From Thalassobaculum sp965228445 (GTDB taxonomy: Bacteria; Pseudomonadota; Alphaproteobacteria; Thalassobaculales; Thalassobaculaceae), in the NCBI GenBank assembly GCA_965228445.1, contig OZ245813.1, positions 1,426,001-1,490,000 on the forward strand: a stretch of DNA of 64,000 nucleotides, in the 5' to 3' direction. The notes under the pieces were generated by a model that had not been told where the DNA came from, ran no database searches, and worked only from the letters and a program-made list of their open reading frames with translations. Below are positions 53,068-63,064 of this stretch, one piece after another. The position numbers and the translations under genes are program-made. Each line of letters opens with the position of its first letter. Position 1 is the stretch's first letter.

Positions 53068-53964
53068 AGCGCACGCAAGATCCCCCTGAGCAAACGCCTG
53101 CTGTGGCCGTTGGAAGCGGCCGGCGCGCTGGCGGTCTACGGACTGATGCGCCTGCTGCCGATCGACACCGCCTCCGCCCTGGGCGCGGCGGCGCTCGCCC
53201 GGATCGGCCCGAGGCTGCGGCTGCAGAAGCTCGCCCGTACCAACCTTCGGCGGGCGTTTCCTGACAAGGACGCCGCGGAGATCGACCACATCCTCGACGG
53301 CATGTGGCGCAATCTCGGCCGCACCGCCGGAGAGTTCGCCCATATCCGCACCCTGCAGCGCGAGATGGACCAGAGGGTGGAGATCGTCGGTGCCCAGCAT
53401 GCCCTCGCGGCGATGCGCGACGGCGGGCCGGCGATCTACGTCTCCGGCCACATCGCCAACTGGGAGCTGATGCTGCTGGCCGCCGCCCATGTCGGGCTGG
53501 TGATGGACGGCGTCTACCGCGCGCCGGACAACCCGCTGATCGCCTCGCTCTACGACAAGCGCAAATCGCATCCCGACGCCGCGCTGTTCCCCAAGGGCAG
53601 CGTCGGCGCCCGCGGGGTGATGGACGCGCTCAGGCGCGGCCGCCCGCTCGGGCTGCTGATCGACCAGAAGATGAACGACGGGATCGAGGCCCGGTTCTTC
53701 GGCCGAAGGGCGATGACGACCCCGGCCTTCGCCCAGCTCGCGCGGCGCTACGACTGCCCGATCGTCGCCGTGCGGATCGAGCGGCTGGAGGGCGTCCGGT
53801 TCCGGGTGACGGCCTATGAAGGCGTCAGGGTCCCGCGCGACGGCAAGGCGTCGGAACAGGTGGCCGCCACGGTTCAGCGGTTCAACGACCTGCTAGAGGG
53901 CTGGATCCGCGAGCGGCCGGAGCAGTGGCTCTGGGTGCACCGGCGCTGGCCCAAGGGAGAGTAG
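53062..53964 (+). CDS. lpxL: Lipid A biosynthesis lauroyl acyltransferase (LpxL/HtrB family)
   Basis: This 300-residue membrane-associated acyltransferase adds a secondary acyl chain to the lipid A precursor at the inner leaflet. The catalytic HX4E motif is SGHIANWE with His130 and Glu135. GVYRAPDNPLIASLYDKRK and FPKGSVGARGVMDALRRGRPLGLLIDQKMNDGIEARFFGR are family landmarks, and EQWLWVHRRWPK ends the protein. N-terminal residues 1-35 are an amphipathic anchor. The ATG is inside a hairpin; no better start is visible. Confidence 0.9.
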   Translation: MSSARKIPLSKRLLWPLEAAGALAVYGLMRLLPIDTASALGAAALARIGPRLRLQKLARTNLRRAFPDKDAAEIDHILDGMWRNLGRTAGEFAHIRTLQREMDQRVEIVGAQHALAAMRDGGPAIYVSGHIANWELMLLAAAHVGLVMDGVYRAPDNPLIASLYDKRKSHPDAALFPKGSVGARGVMDALRRGRPLGLLIDQKMNDGIEARFFGRRAMTTPAFAQLARRYDCPIVAVRIERLEGVRFRVTAYEGVRVPRDGKASEQVAATVQRFNDLLEGWIRERPEQWLWVHRRWPKGE

Positions 53965-53966
53965 CG

Positions 53967-54075
53967 GCCCTTCGACACGCCCCTTCGAGGCTGCTCAGGG
54001 TGAGGTCGAAGATTGAGACTTCTAAGCCTCGCTCGACCTCACCCTGAGCAGGAGCGCAGCGACGTGTCGAAGGGC
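53967..54075. repeat. Palindromic intergenic repeat family B, copy 2
   Basis: GCCCTTCGACACGCCCC at 53967 and GCTGCTCAGGGTGAGGTCGA are mirrored by TCGACCTCACCCTGAGCA and GTGTCGAAGGGC ending at 54075. The arms match the element at 11361-11481 while the central loop differs. It separates the convergent lpxL and ABC exporter genes and may act as a bidirectional transcription end. Confidence 0.8.
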
Positions 54076-54079
54076 GACC

Positions 54080-55873
<1,794 letters not shown>

Positions 55874-56154
55874 CGGCCCCTGATACACGATCCGGCCATC
55901 GCGCGCACCCACGCTGCCGAAGCGCCGCGCGCGACCAGCGTCACGTCGGTCGAATGGCGTGAGACGTACAAGCAAGACTCTTGAGACACACAAGACATCA
56001 TCACCGATCAAGTCCGCATACCATCGTACTGAAAGGTGGCCGGTACGAATGCCGCCCTCCCGCGTCAGAAGACGCGTCCCCGTGCGTCTACACCCCACGC
56101 CCGATGCAGGCGGTTCCGCTCCGTCGGACCGGCCCCTCTGGAGAACACCAGCCC

Positions 56155-58362
56155 ATGACGCAGCCTACCGCCTCCGGCTCGGAGATCCTCGTCAACACCA
56201 GCACCACAGGTGCTCAGATCACGCCCTCCGCCGCCACGCTCAGCGGCGGCGGCTTCGTCATCGCCTTCGGGGATTCGGGCTCCAACGGCGGCGACATCCG
56301 CGTCCAGATCTACGACTCCTCCGGCAACGCCAGCGGAGCCGAGATCCTGGTCAACACCAATACCGGCAGCCTTCAAAACGCCCCCAGCGTGGTCGGCCTG
56401 TCGAATGGCGGCTTCGTGGTGACCTGGGGCGACCTGAGCGGTGTCGGCGGTGACAACTCCAGCTATGCGATCAAGGGTCAGCGATACAGCGCGACAGGTA
56501 CCGCCGAGGGCAGCGAGTTCCTGATCAACACCCTCACGGCCAACCAGCAGACCGACCCGTCCGTCGCCGCCCTGTCGAACGGCGGCTTCGTCGTCGCCTG
56601 GGCGGACAACAGCCGAGCCGTCGGGCAAGGTGACGAAATCGGCCAGGCCGTCAGGGCACAGCGCTTCACCTCGACCGGCGCCACCGACGGCACCGAGTTC
56701 CTGGTCAACACGAGAACGAACCTGAGCCAGAACGAACCGTCGGTCGCCGCCCTGAGCGGCGGCGGCTTCGTCATCACCTGGAGCGACGCCAGCGAAGCCG
56801 ACGACTTCGCCGGCAGCGGTATCAAAGGACAACGCTACGACGCCAACGGTACTACGGCCGGCAGTGAGATCCTGATCAACTCCACCCTGACAGGCAATCA
56901 GACGCTCTCCGATGTGGCGGGTCTGTCCGGCGGCGGCTTCGTGGTGGTCTGGTACGACCTCAGCGCCAGCGGCGACGACACCAGCAGCGGCGCGGTCCGG
57001 GCCCGGCTCTTCGATTCCTCCGGCACCGCCCAGGGCAACGACTTCGTCGTCAACACCACGACCGCCGGTGGCCAGTCCCGTCCGTCGGTTTCCGCCCGAT
57101 CGGATGGCGGCTTCATCGTCACCTGGAACGATTCCAGCGCCACCGGCAGCGACACCAGCGGCCTGGCCGTGCGGGCCCAGGCCTACGATTCAAGCGGCAC
57201 CCGGGACGGCTCCGAATTCGTGGTCAACACGACGACGTCGGGCGATCAGGACGATCCGACGGTCGCCTTCGCGGCCTCCGGAACCCAGGGGGTGATCGCC
57301 TATCGCGACGCCAGCGCCACCGGCGGCGATACCGACGGCACGGCCATTCGGGCGCAGTTCTACAACATCGCCGCGGCGTCCGGGTCCGGCGGATCGGGCA
57401 GCGGAGACACCCCGGCGCCAGGTCCCACGACGACCACCGGGACGACCGGCCAGGATCGGGTGCAGGGCAGCAGCGCGGCCGACCGGGTGCTGACCGGGGC
57501 AGGCGACGACACCCTGGTCGGGCTTGGCGGGAGCGACACGCTGTCCGGCGGCGACGGCAGCGACCAGATCCAGGGCGGCGACGACGGCGACATTGCCTAC
57601 GGCAACGCGGGTGCCGACCTGATCTACGGCAACGGCAGCGCCGACACGCTCTATGGCGGCCAGGACGACGACACCCTATTCGGCGGCCAGGGCACCGACC
57701 GTCTCGCCGGCAATGCCGGGACCGACCTGCTCTACGGCAACAACGGCGCCGATTCCGTTTCCGGCGGAGCGGGCTTGGACACCCTTTATGGCGGCGGCGA
57801 CGGCGACAGGCTGGTCGGCGGCGCCGACAATGACCTGATTTACGGCAACGCAGGCTCCGACCTGATCTACGGCAACAGCGACGACGACACGCTGTTCGGC
57901 GGGGCGGGCGTCGATACCGTTCATGGCGGCCAGGGAGCGGATCGGCTGTTCGGCAATTTCGGAGCCGACCTGCTCTACGGCAATGATGGCGCGGACTCCC
58001 TGTCCGGCGGCACAGACGTCGACACGCTCTATGGCGGCGCAGGCGACGACCGGCTGTTCGGCGGCGACGACGGCGATCTCCTGTTCGGCAATCTCGGGAA
58101 CGACACGCTTTCCGGCGGGCTGGGCAACGATACACTGGCGGGCGGGGCAGGCGCGGATGTCTTCGTGCTCGCGGTCGACGGCAGCGCCGATACCATTCGG
58201 GACTTCGCGGCCACCGAAGGTGACATCCTGCGGGTCGCCACCGGCACCGCGATAACGCAGAGCGCGACCGATACCGGCCTGGTGCTCGATCTGGGATCCG
58301 GCACACGCGTCACCCTGATCGGCGTCTCCAGTCTCGACGACGGCGCGATCGTCTTCGTCTGA
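56155..58362 (+). CDS. RTX (hemolysin-type calcium-binding repeat) protein
   Basis: This 735-residue protein is probably secreted. Seven tandem units of about 58 residues fill residues 1-405, each with a consensus start like SEFLVNTTT.G.Q..PSVAALS.GGFVVTW. A Gly/Ser/Thr/Pro linker (about 410-430) follows, then about 230 residues of RTX nonapeptides (GGxGxDxLx) up to GGAGADVFVL near 663, and a C-terminal beta tail. There is no Sec signal, consistent with type I secretion by a C-terminal signal. Units such as LYGG.GDDRLFGG form larger 54-residue superrepeats. No T1SS genes are adjacent. ATG 56155 has GGAG upstream; earlier in-frame starts exist. Confidence 0.85.
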   Translation: MTQPTASGSEILVNTSTTGAQITPSAATLSGGGFVIAFGDSGSNGGDIRVQIYDSSGNASGAEILVNTNTGSLQNAPSVVGLSNGGFVVTWGDLSGVGGDNSSYAIKGQRYSATGTAEGSEFLINTLTANQQTDPSVAALSNGGFVVAWADNSRAVGQGDEIGQAVRAQRFTSTGATDGTEFLVNTRTNLSQNEPSVAALSGGGFVITWSDASEADDFAGSGIKGQRYDANGTTAGSEILINSTLTGNQTLSDVAGLSGGGFVVVWYDLSASGDDTSSGAVRARLFDSSGTAQGNDFVVNTTTAGGQSRPSVSARSDGGFIVTWNDSSATGSDTSGLAVRAQAYDSSGTRDGSEFVVNTTTSGDQDDPTVAFAASGTQGVIAYRDASATGGDTDGTAIRAQFYNIAAASGSGGSGSGDTPAPGPTTTTGTTGQDRVQGSSAADRVLTGAGDDTLVGLGGSDTLSGGDGSDQIQGGDDGDIAYGNAGADLIYGNGSADTLYGGQDDDTLFGGQGTDRLAGNAGTDLLYGNNGADSVSGGAGLDTLYGGGDGDRLVGGADNDLIYGNAGSDLIYGNSDDDTLFGGAGVDTVHGGQGADRLFGNFGADLLYGNDGADSLSGGTDVDTLYGGAGDDRLFGGDDGDLLFGNLGNDTLSGGLGNDTLAGGAGADVFVLAVDGSADTIRDFAATEGDILRVATGTAITQSATDTGLVLDLGSGTRVTLIGVSSLDDGAIVFV

Positions 58363-58423
58363 CGTCGGTCGGCCGCAGCGCCAAGGCTTCCCGCCCTCCC
58401 CCGCCTGTGCTAGCCAGCGCTCC

Positions 58424-59107
58424 ATGGTCGACCTGCCGAAGATTGCCGATATGCCGGATGCCCTCGACGCCGTCGCCCGCCGGGCGGCGTGGTGGAACCT
58501 CATGCTGGTCGATCACGGCTTTCTGCGCGCCGTCTTCCTCAACAAGCGCAGGGTGGACGATGACCTCTGGCGCGCCGCCCAGCCGAGTCCGACCCACCTG
58601 CGCAAGGCGAAGGCGGACGGGTTCAAGACCATTCTCAACCTGCGCGGCCCGCGCAACGACGGTCCCTATACCCTGGAGCGGGAGGCCTGCGCCGAGCTTG
58701 GGCTGACCCTGGTCGACTTCCCGATCCGCTCGCGTTCCGCCCTGGACAAGCCGACCCTGCTGGCTGCCATCGATATCTGGAAGACCCTGGAATACCCGGT
58801 GCTGATGCACTGCAAGTCGGGCGCCGACCGCACCGGCTTCATGGCGACCATGTATCTCTGGCAGCACAAGGGCGTGCCCCTGCGCCAGGCGATGGACCAC
58901 CTCTCGCTGCGCTACGGCCATGTGCGTCAGGCCAAGACCGGCGTGATCGACTTCTTCTACGAGCAGTACCTGAAGGCCGAGGCGGAGACCGGCATCGGCT
59001 TCCGCGACTGGGTCGAGACGGTCTACGACCGCGACGCCCTGAACGCGGCCTTCAAGGAGAACTGGGCGGCGAAGATCCTGGTCGACAGGATCCTGCGCCG
59101 GGAGTGA
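58424..59107 (+). CDS. Tyrosine phosphatase family protein
   Basis: This 227-residue protein has the CX5R phosphatase signature HCKSGADRTG with Cys130 and Arg136. The preceding IRSRSALDKPTLLAAIDIW helix and the FKTILNLRGPRND strand are typical of the dual-specificity/Tyr phosphatase branch found in alphaproteobacteria. A general acid may be the Asp in the LVDFPIRSR loop near 98. It is cytosolic and transcribed alone after the RTX gene. The substrate is unknown. Confidence 0.85.
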   Translation: MVDLPKIADMPDALDAVARRAAWWNLMLVDHGFLRAVFLNKRRVDDDLWRAAQPSPTHLRKAKADGFKTILNLRGPRNDGPYTLEREACAELGLTLVDFPIRSRSALDKPTLLAAIDIWKTLEYPVLMHCKSGADRTGFMATMYLWQHKGVPLRQAMDHLSLRYGHVRQAKTGVIDFFYEQYLKAEAETGIGFRDWVETVYDRDALNAAFKENWAAKILVDRILRRE

Positions 59108-59117
59108 CACTGGCGCC

Positions 59118-59972
59118 ATGACCCTGACCAAGGCGCCGGATTTTCTGGCCTACGACCGCGACGACTCGCTCGGCGTCGACGTGCTTCAGGCCGCCTTCTC
59201 CGGACCCGCCTTCGAGCGCCACGCCCACGGAACCTTCGCCATCGGCGTCACCATGCGCGGGCTGCAGCGCTTCAACCACCGCGGCCGCCGCCACACCAGC
59301 ACGCCGGGCCGGATCATCGCCTTCAACCCGGGCGATCCCCATGACGGGGAAGCCGCCGACGAGAGCGGCTTCGCGTACTGGATGCTGTATCCCGATGCCG
59401 GGGTCTGGGAGCGGGTCCTGGAGGACGCCACCGGCCGGGGCGACGCGCCGTTCTTCGCCGACACCTTGCTGGACGACCCCGCCGTCGCCCGTCTCTTCGC
59501 CACCGTCATGCCACAACTCCAGGCGCGGGCGACCCAGACCGCCGGAACGCGGGAGAGCCTGGCCGCGGAAAGCCGGCTGGAGCTCCTGCTGCTGGCCCTG
59601 GCCCTGCGGCACGGCCGCGCCCGTCTGCCGGGCGCGCTGAACCGGGACGGCGACCCGGCGACGGTCGCCCGCATCCGGGAGATCCTGCATGCGGAGTTCG
59701 AAAGCGACATCCGCCTGGACGACCTCGCCCGCGAGACCGGCCGCAGCCGCTTCCAGGTCAACCGGGCGTTCCAGGCTGCCACCGGCATGCCGCCGCACCG
59801 CTACCTGACCAATATCCGCCTGGAGCGCGCGCGCATCCTGCTGAAGGCGGGAGACAGCCCGGCCGAGGTTGCCGCCGCCGTGGGCTTTGCCGACCAGAGC
59901 CATCTCAGCCGGCGGTTCAAGGCCGCCTATGGCGTCACGCCCGGCCGGTTCCAGGCCGTCTACCGCGTCTGA
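59118..59972 (+). CDS. AraC family transcriptional regulator
   Basis: This 284-residue regulator has an N-terminal cupin (about 35-110: HAHGTFAIGVTMRG, RIIAFNPGDPHDG) and two helix-turn-helix motifs near the C-terminus: DIRLDDLARETGRSRFQVNRAFQ and DSPAEVAAAVGFADQSHLSRRFK. It follows the phosphatase gene by 10 bases and precedes a DUF2000 gene, a pairing seen elsewhere. It may control that gene. The inducer is unknown. Confidence 0.9.
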   Translation: MTLTKAPDFLAYDRDDSLGVDVLQAAFSGPAFERHAHGTFAIGVTMRGLQRFNHRGRRHTSTPGRIIAFNPGDPHDGEAADESGFAYWMLYPDAGVWERVLEDATGRGDAPFFADTLLDDPAVARLFATVMPQLQARATQTAGTRESLAAESRLELLLLALALRHGRARLPGALNRDGDPATVARIREILHAEFESDIRLDDLARETGRSRFQVNRAFQAATGMPPHRYLTNIRLERARILLKAGDSPAEVAAAVGFADQSHLSRRFKAAYGVTPGRFQAVYRV

Positions 59973-60054
59973 CGCCGCCGCACGAACGTCCAATCCTGCC
60001 TCCGCCGGTCTGCGGCAGTGTCGCGGTTCCCGTCACCGCAACAGCAGACCCGAC

Positions 60055-60462
60055 ATGCACGACACCAAGATCTCCATCGCCGTCCGCGACGACCTGGCTA
60101 CCTGGCAGAAGCTGAACGTCGTCGCCTTCCTGTCCAGCGCCATCGCCGCCCGTCACCCCGAGGCGATCGGTGAGGCCTATCGCGACGCCGACGGCCAGAG
60201 CTACCTGCCGATCCTCGGGCAGCCCGTGCTGATCCTGGCCGGAAGCGCCGAGGCGCTCGCAAAGGGCCACCGGCGGGCCCTGGAGCGCGGGCTGGAGCTC
60301 GCCGTCTACTCCGAAGGCATGTTCAGGACCGGCAACGATGCCGACAACCGGGCGGTCGTCGCCGCCCTGCCGACCGCGGCCCTGGACCTGGTCGGAATCG
60401 CCCTGCGCGGCGACCGCAAGGAGGTCGACAAGGCCCTCAAAGGACTGAAACTGCACGAATAA
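60055..60462 (+). CDS. DUF2000 family protein
   Basis: This 135-residue protein starts MHDTKISIAVRDDLATWQKLN. FLSSAIAARHPEAIGEAYRDADG and YLPILGQPVLILAGSAEAL are the DUF2000 landmarks, with a C-terminal ALDLVGIALRGDRKEVDKALKGLKL. It is a small alpha/beta soluble protein sometimes annotated as a peptidyl-tRNA hydrolase-like or regulator-associated protein. It is 82 bases after the AraC gene, and their close order suggests the regulator controls it. Confidence 0.75.
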   Translation: MHDTKISIAVRDDLATWQKLNVVAFLSSAIAARHPEAIGEAYRDADGQSYLPILGQPVLILAGSAEALAKGHRRALERGLELAVYSEGMFRTGNDADNRAVVAALPTAALDLVGIALRGDRKEVDKALKGLKLHE

Positions 60463-60517
60463 TCCGTCGAAACCCAGCCCCTTGGCACAAAAAATCAACG
60501 GATTTTGATCGTTCCGT

Positions 60518-60542
60518 GGAACCACTCAGAGGTCGCGACGTT
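60518..60542 (+). promoter_or_regulatory. Putative EcfG (general stress) promoter
   Basis: GGAAC at 60518-60522, 16 bases, then CGTT at 60539-60542 exactly matches the alphaproteobacterial EcfG consensus GGAAC-N16/17-CGTT. It lies 95 bases upstream of the PRC-barrel gene start. No sigma-70 elements are obvious in the same place. Confidence 0.75.
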
Positions 60543-60637
60543 TACCTTCCCGAGCGGACGGCCAGCCCCCCCGAGACAACGGGCCGCCCGCGAGACACTC
60601 ACACGACGCCTCTCTTGAGGTTAACTGGAGGTAAGTT

Positions 60638-61222
60638 ATGAAACGCAACGCCCTGACCCTGAGCCTGATCGCTGGTGCGTCCATGCTGGCCCTCGCCAGC
60701 AACCCGTCGATCGCCGGGTCCACGACGTCTGTGGAAACCAATGCCAACGGCACCGTGAAGACCGACCACATCAACGCGGACGGCCAGACCGGCGCCGAGA
60801 TCAAGCAGGATGCGGACAAGGCCGGCCAGGTGGTCAAGGACACCGCGACCGCCGTGGGTAACGCCGCGACGACCGCCGCCACCGCGACCGAGACCAAGAT
60901 CCGCGAGCTTCTCGCCGGCGACCAGATCACCGAGATCGAAGGCACGGCCGTGCGCGACGCTAACGGCGACTCGATCGGCGAGGTCGACGAGGTTGTCCGC
61001 GGCAAGTCCGACGGCATCCTGTACTTCGTCACCGATGTCGGTGGCTTCCTGGGCCTGGGCGAGCGCGAGGTCGCGATCCCGGCCAGCGAGTTCACCCGCG
61101 CCGACGACCACTTCATCCTGAACGGCGCGACCAAGGCCGAGCTGGAGAAGCGTGAGCAGTTCGCCGAGGATCGTTACATCGAGGTTGAGGTCAACGCCGA
61201 CGGCACGATCGTCGCCGACTGA
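60638..61222 (+). CDS. Exported PRC-barrel domain protein
   Basis: This 194-residue exported protein has a signal peptide (about 1-26, ending SIAGS/A-like). An Ala/Thr-rich low-complexity stretch follows (about 60-88), with an acidic NADGQTGAEIKQDADKAG before it. The PRC-barrel (about 95-165) has GTAVRDANGDSIGEVDEVV and FLGLGEREVAIPASEF. The C-terminus has RYIEVEVNADGTIVAD. PRC-barrel exported proteins in alphaproteobacteria are often stress-induced, which fits the EcfG-like promoter. A strong terminator follows. The role is unknown, perhaps envelope protection. Confidence 0.85.
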   Translation: MKRNALTLSLIAGASMLALASNPSIAGSTTSVETNANGTVKTDHINADGQTGAEIKQDADKAGQVVKDTATAVGNAATTAATATETKIRELLAGDQITEIEGTAVRDANGDSIGEVDEVVRGKSDGILYFVTDVGGFLGLGEREVAIPASEFTRADDHFILNGATKAELEKREQFAEDRYIEVEVNADGTIVAD

Positions 61223-61246
61223 CCCGGCCTGAATGGCTGAAAGAGG

Positions 61247-61275
61247 CGGCCGCCCGAAAGGGCGGCCGTTTTCTT
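61247..61275 (+). terminator. Intrinsic terminator after the PRC-barrel gene
   Basis: CGGCCGCCC (61247-61255), a GAAA tetraloop and GGGCGGCCG (61260-61268) form a perfect 9-pair GC stem directly followed by TTTTCTT. This is a textbook Rho-independent terminator 25 bases after the stop. Confidence 0.88.
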
Positions 61276-61304
61276 GTGTACGACGGTTGAAAGCCGCGCG
61301 CCCG

Positions 61305-61931
61305 TCAGGCGTCCGCCGGGATCTCCATGCCGCGCTGCACGGCCGGCCGCGCCATCAGCGCATCGTACCAGCGCTTCACGTTCGGATAGTCGGCGAGATC
61401 GACCTTCTGCCACTCGAAGCGCGCCACCCACGGCAGCAGCGCGATGTCGGCAATCGAATACTCGTTGTTGGCGACGTAATCGACACCCTCCAGCCGGGCG
61501 TTCAGGACGGCGTAGAGCCGACGGCATTCCTTGCCGTAACGCTCCTTACCGTAGGGCACATCGACCTTGGCGGCGCGCTCGAAGTGATGGACCTGACCGA
61601 AGATCGGTCCGACCCCGCCCATCTGCCACATCAGCCACTGGATGACCTCATAGCGCTTGGCGGTGTCCTGCGGCATCAGCTTGCCGGACTTCTCCGCCAG
61701 GTACATCAGGATCGCACCGGACTCGATGACCGTGTACGGCTTGCCGTCCGGACCCTCGGTATCGACGATCGCCGGGATCTTCGAGTTCGGATTGATGGCG
61801 ATGTATTCCGGCGTGAACTGGACGTCCTGGCCGATCGGGATCGGATGCACGTTGTACGGCATCCCGATCTCCTCGAGCATGATGGACGCCTTGCGCCCGT
61901 TCGAGGTCTTCCAGGTGTAGAGTTCGATCAT
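61305..61931 (-). CDS. Glutathione S-transferase family protein
   Basis: This 208-residue thioredoxin-fold protein opens MIELYTWKTSNGRKASIMLEE with the Ser/Thr-type active-site region near residue 9-12, the glutathione-site INPNSKIPAIVD near 47-58, and VIESGAILMYLAEK at 67-80. A helical C-terminal domain follows with SIADIALLPWV near residue 159-169. It looks like the YfcG/Ure2-like branch (TWKTSNG). It may act in disulfide reduction or conjugation of electrophiles. Not obviously in an operon. Confidence 0.9.
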   Translation of the reverse strand: MIELYTWKTSNGRKASIMLEEIGMPYNVHPIPIGQDVQFTPEYIAINPNSKIPAIVDTEGPDGKPYTVIESGAILMYLAEKSGKLMPQDTAKRYEVIQWLMWQMGGVGPIFGQVHHFERAAKVDVPYGKERYGKECRRLYAVLNARLEGVDYVANNEYSIADIALLPWVARFEWQKVDLADYPNVKRWYDALMARPAVQRGMEIPADA

Positions 61932-62115
61932 ATCGCTTCCCCCGTCTGATTGTTGCTGATCGACGTGCGTCGAGCTGGACCCTAGTCCAGATGGACCGGG
62001 CTGCAAATGCGGCAACTGCCGCCGCGCGCGCCCGCCCGACCGTCGGATGTTTCCCTCGCGGCGCGATCTGCATTAGACCCGGGCCATGGCAGCCGCAGCC
62101 GATCGGAGAGCCCCC

Positions 62116-62451
62116 GTGATCGCCAACTACCTGTTCCTGTTCGTCGCCATCGCCGCCGAGGTCATCGGCACAACCGCCCTCGCCCGCTCGGACGGCTTCA
62201 CCCGCCTCACCCCAAGCCTGATCACCGTGGTCGGCTACGCCGTCGCGTTCTACTGCCTGTCGTTCCCGATCCGGGTGATGCCGACCGGCGTGGTCTATGC
62301 CATCTGGTCCGGCATGGGGATCGTGCTGATCAGTTTCGTCGCCTGGTTCTGGTTCAAGCAGACGCTCGATTTCGCCGCCCTGCTGGGCCTGGGCCTGATC
62401 ATCGCCGGGGTGATCATCGTCAACGTCTTCTCGAAGTCGATGACGCACTAG
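62116..62451 (+). CDS. Small multidrug resistance (SMR/EmrE) family transporter
   Basis: This 111-residue four-helix protein has the essential membrane Glu15 in the AIAAEVIGTTAL segment. A YAIWSGMGIVLIS segment around residues 61-73 is the SMR motif. GTG 62116 with GGAGAG upstream gives the EmrE length (110); an upstream ATG at 62086 adds ten residues. It exports cationic compounds or guanidinium by proton antiport; the specific substrate is not known. Confidence 0.87.
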   Translation: MIANYLFLFVAIAAEVIGTTALARSDGFTRLTPSLITVVGYAVAFYCLSFPIRVMPTGVVYAIWSGMGIVLISFVAWFWFKQTLDFAALLGLGLIIAGVIIVNVFSKSMTH

Positions 62452-62463
62452 AGAAAATCACGA

Positions 62464-62937
62464 TCAGGGCTCGAAGTCGAAGCCCTGCAGGATCATCTCC
62501 ACCGTCCCGTCGGGACCGGCCAGCGGCATGTCGATCGATTCCGCCGCCACGTTCGGTTTCATCGAATGGGCCATGTTGCCGAACATCCGCAGCGGGCGCC
62601 TATCCTCGATCACCCGCAGAAAATGCTGGCGCAGGCGCTCCCAGTAGACCGGGTCGTAGACCTCGTCGAGATAGCTGCCGGTCGAATCCCGGCCGACTGC
62701 CATGGTCACATGGGTTCCCAGCAGCCGGAAGCGCAGGCGGAAAGGGTCGCGTTCGATATCGATCAGCACCACCCGCCCGCCGAATCCCATCAGCTCCTCG
62801 GCGGAGAAATCGCCGCGTTGCGGCACCCCGGTCGCGTCGCCGCGCGCCTGCCACAAACGCAGAAGCCGCTGCAGTTCCGCCGATCGCAGCGAATTGGTCT
62901 CGTCGATCTGCCACCAGCCGTCGAGCGGTGTCGGCAT
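62464..62937 (-). CDS. PAS-domain protein, paralogue 2
   Basis: This 157-residue protein resembles the one at 42475-42972: an N-terminal helix SAELQRLLRLWQARGD, a PAS-like strand set GRVVLIDIERDPFRLRFRLLGTHVTMAVGRDSTGSYLDEVYDP, and a C-terminal strand pair ending MILQGFDFEP. It has no output domain. It probably senses a small ligand or redox state. The stop is adjacent to a repeat half-stem. Confidence 0.75.
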   Translation of the reverse strand: MPTPLDGWWQIDETNSLRSAELQRLLRLWQARGDATGVPQRGDFSAEELMGFGGRVVLIDIERDPFRLRFRLLGTHVTMAVGRDSTGSYLDEVYDPVYWERLRQHFLRVIEDRRPLRMFGNMAHSMKPNVAAESIDMPLAGPDGTVEMILQGFDFEP

Positions 62938-63064
62938 CCCCCTGCCTCCCCTGTCGCACCCCTTACGCCCACGTCCCGGCCCGGATCACAAGTCATGCGG
63001 ACGAAATATTCAAGCAATCTAAAGCTGTGGGCGTCTGGGCGGGGCGGCCGGTGACGGCGCCACC

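Noticed and set aside
57450..58150. Regular tandem DNA repeats resembling an array
   Set aside because: The repeats are in frame and code RTX nonapeptides; there are no identical direct repeats with unique spacers and no cas genes, so this is not a CRISPR array.
57224..58306. Long Arg/Cys-rich open frame opposite the RTX block
   Set aside because: It mirrors the Gly/Asp repeat codons of the RTX gene, lacks any motif, and has no ribosome site.
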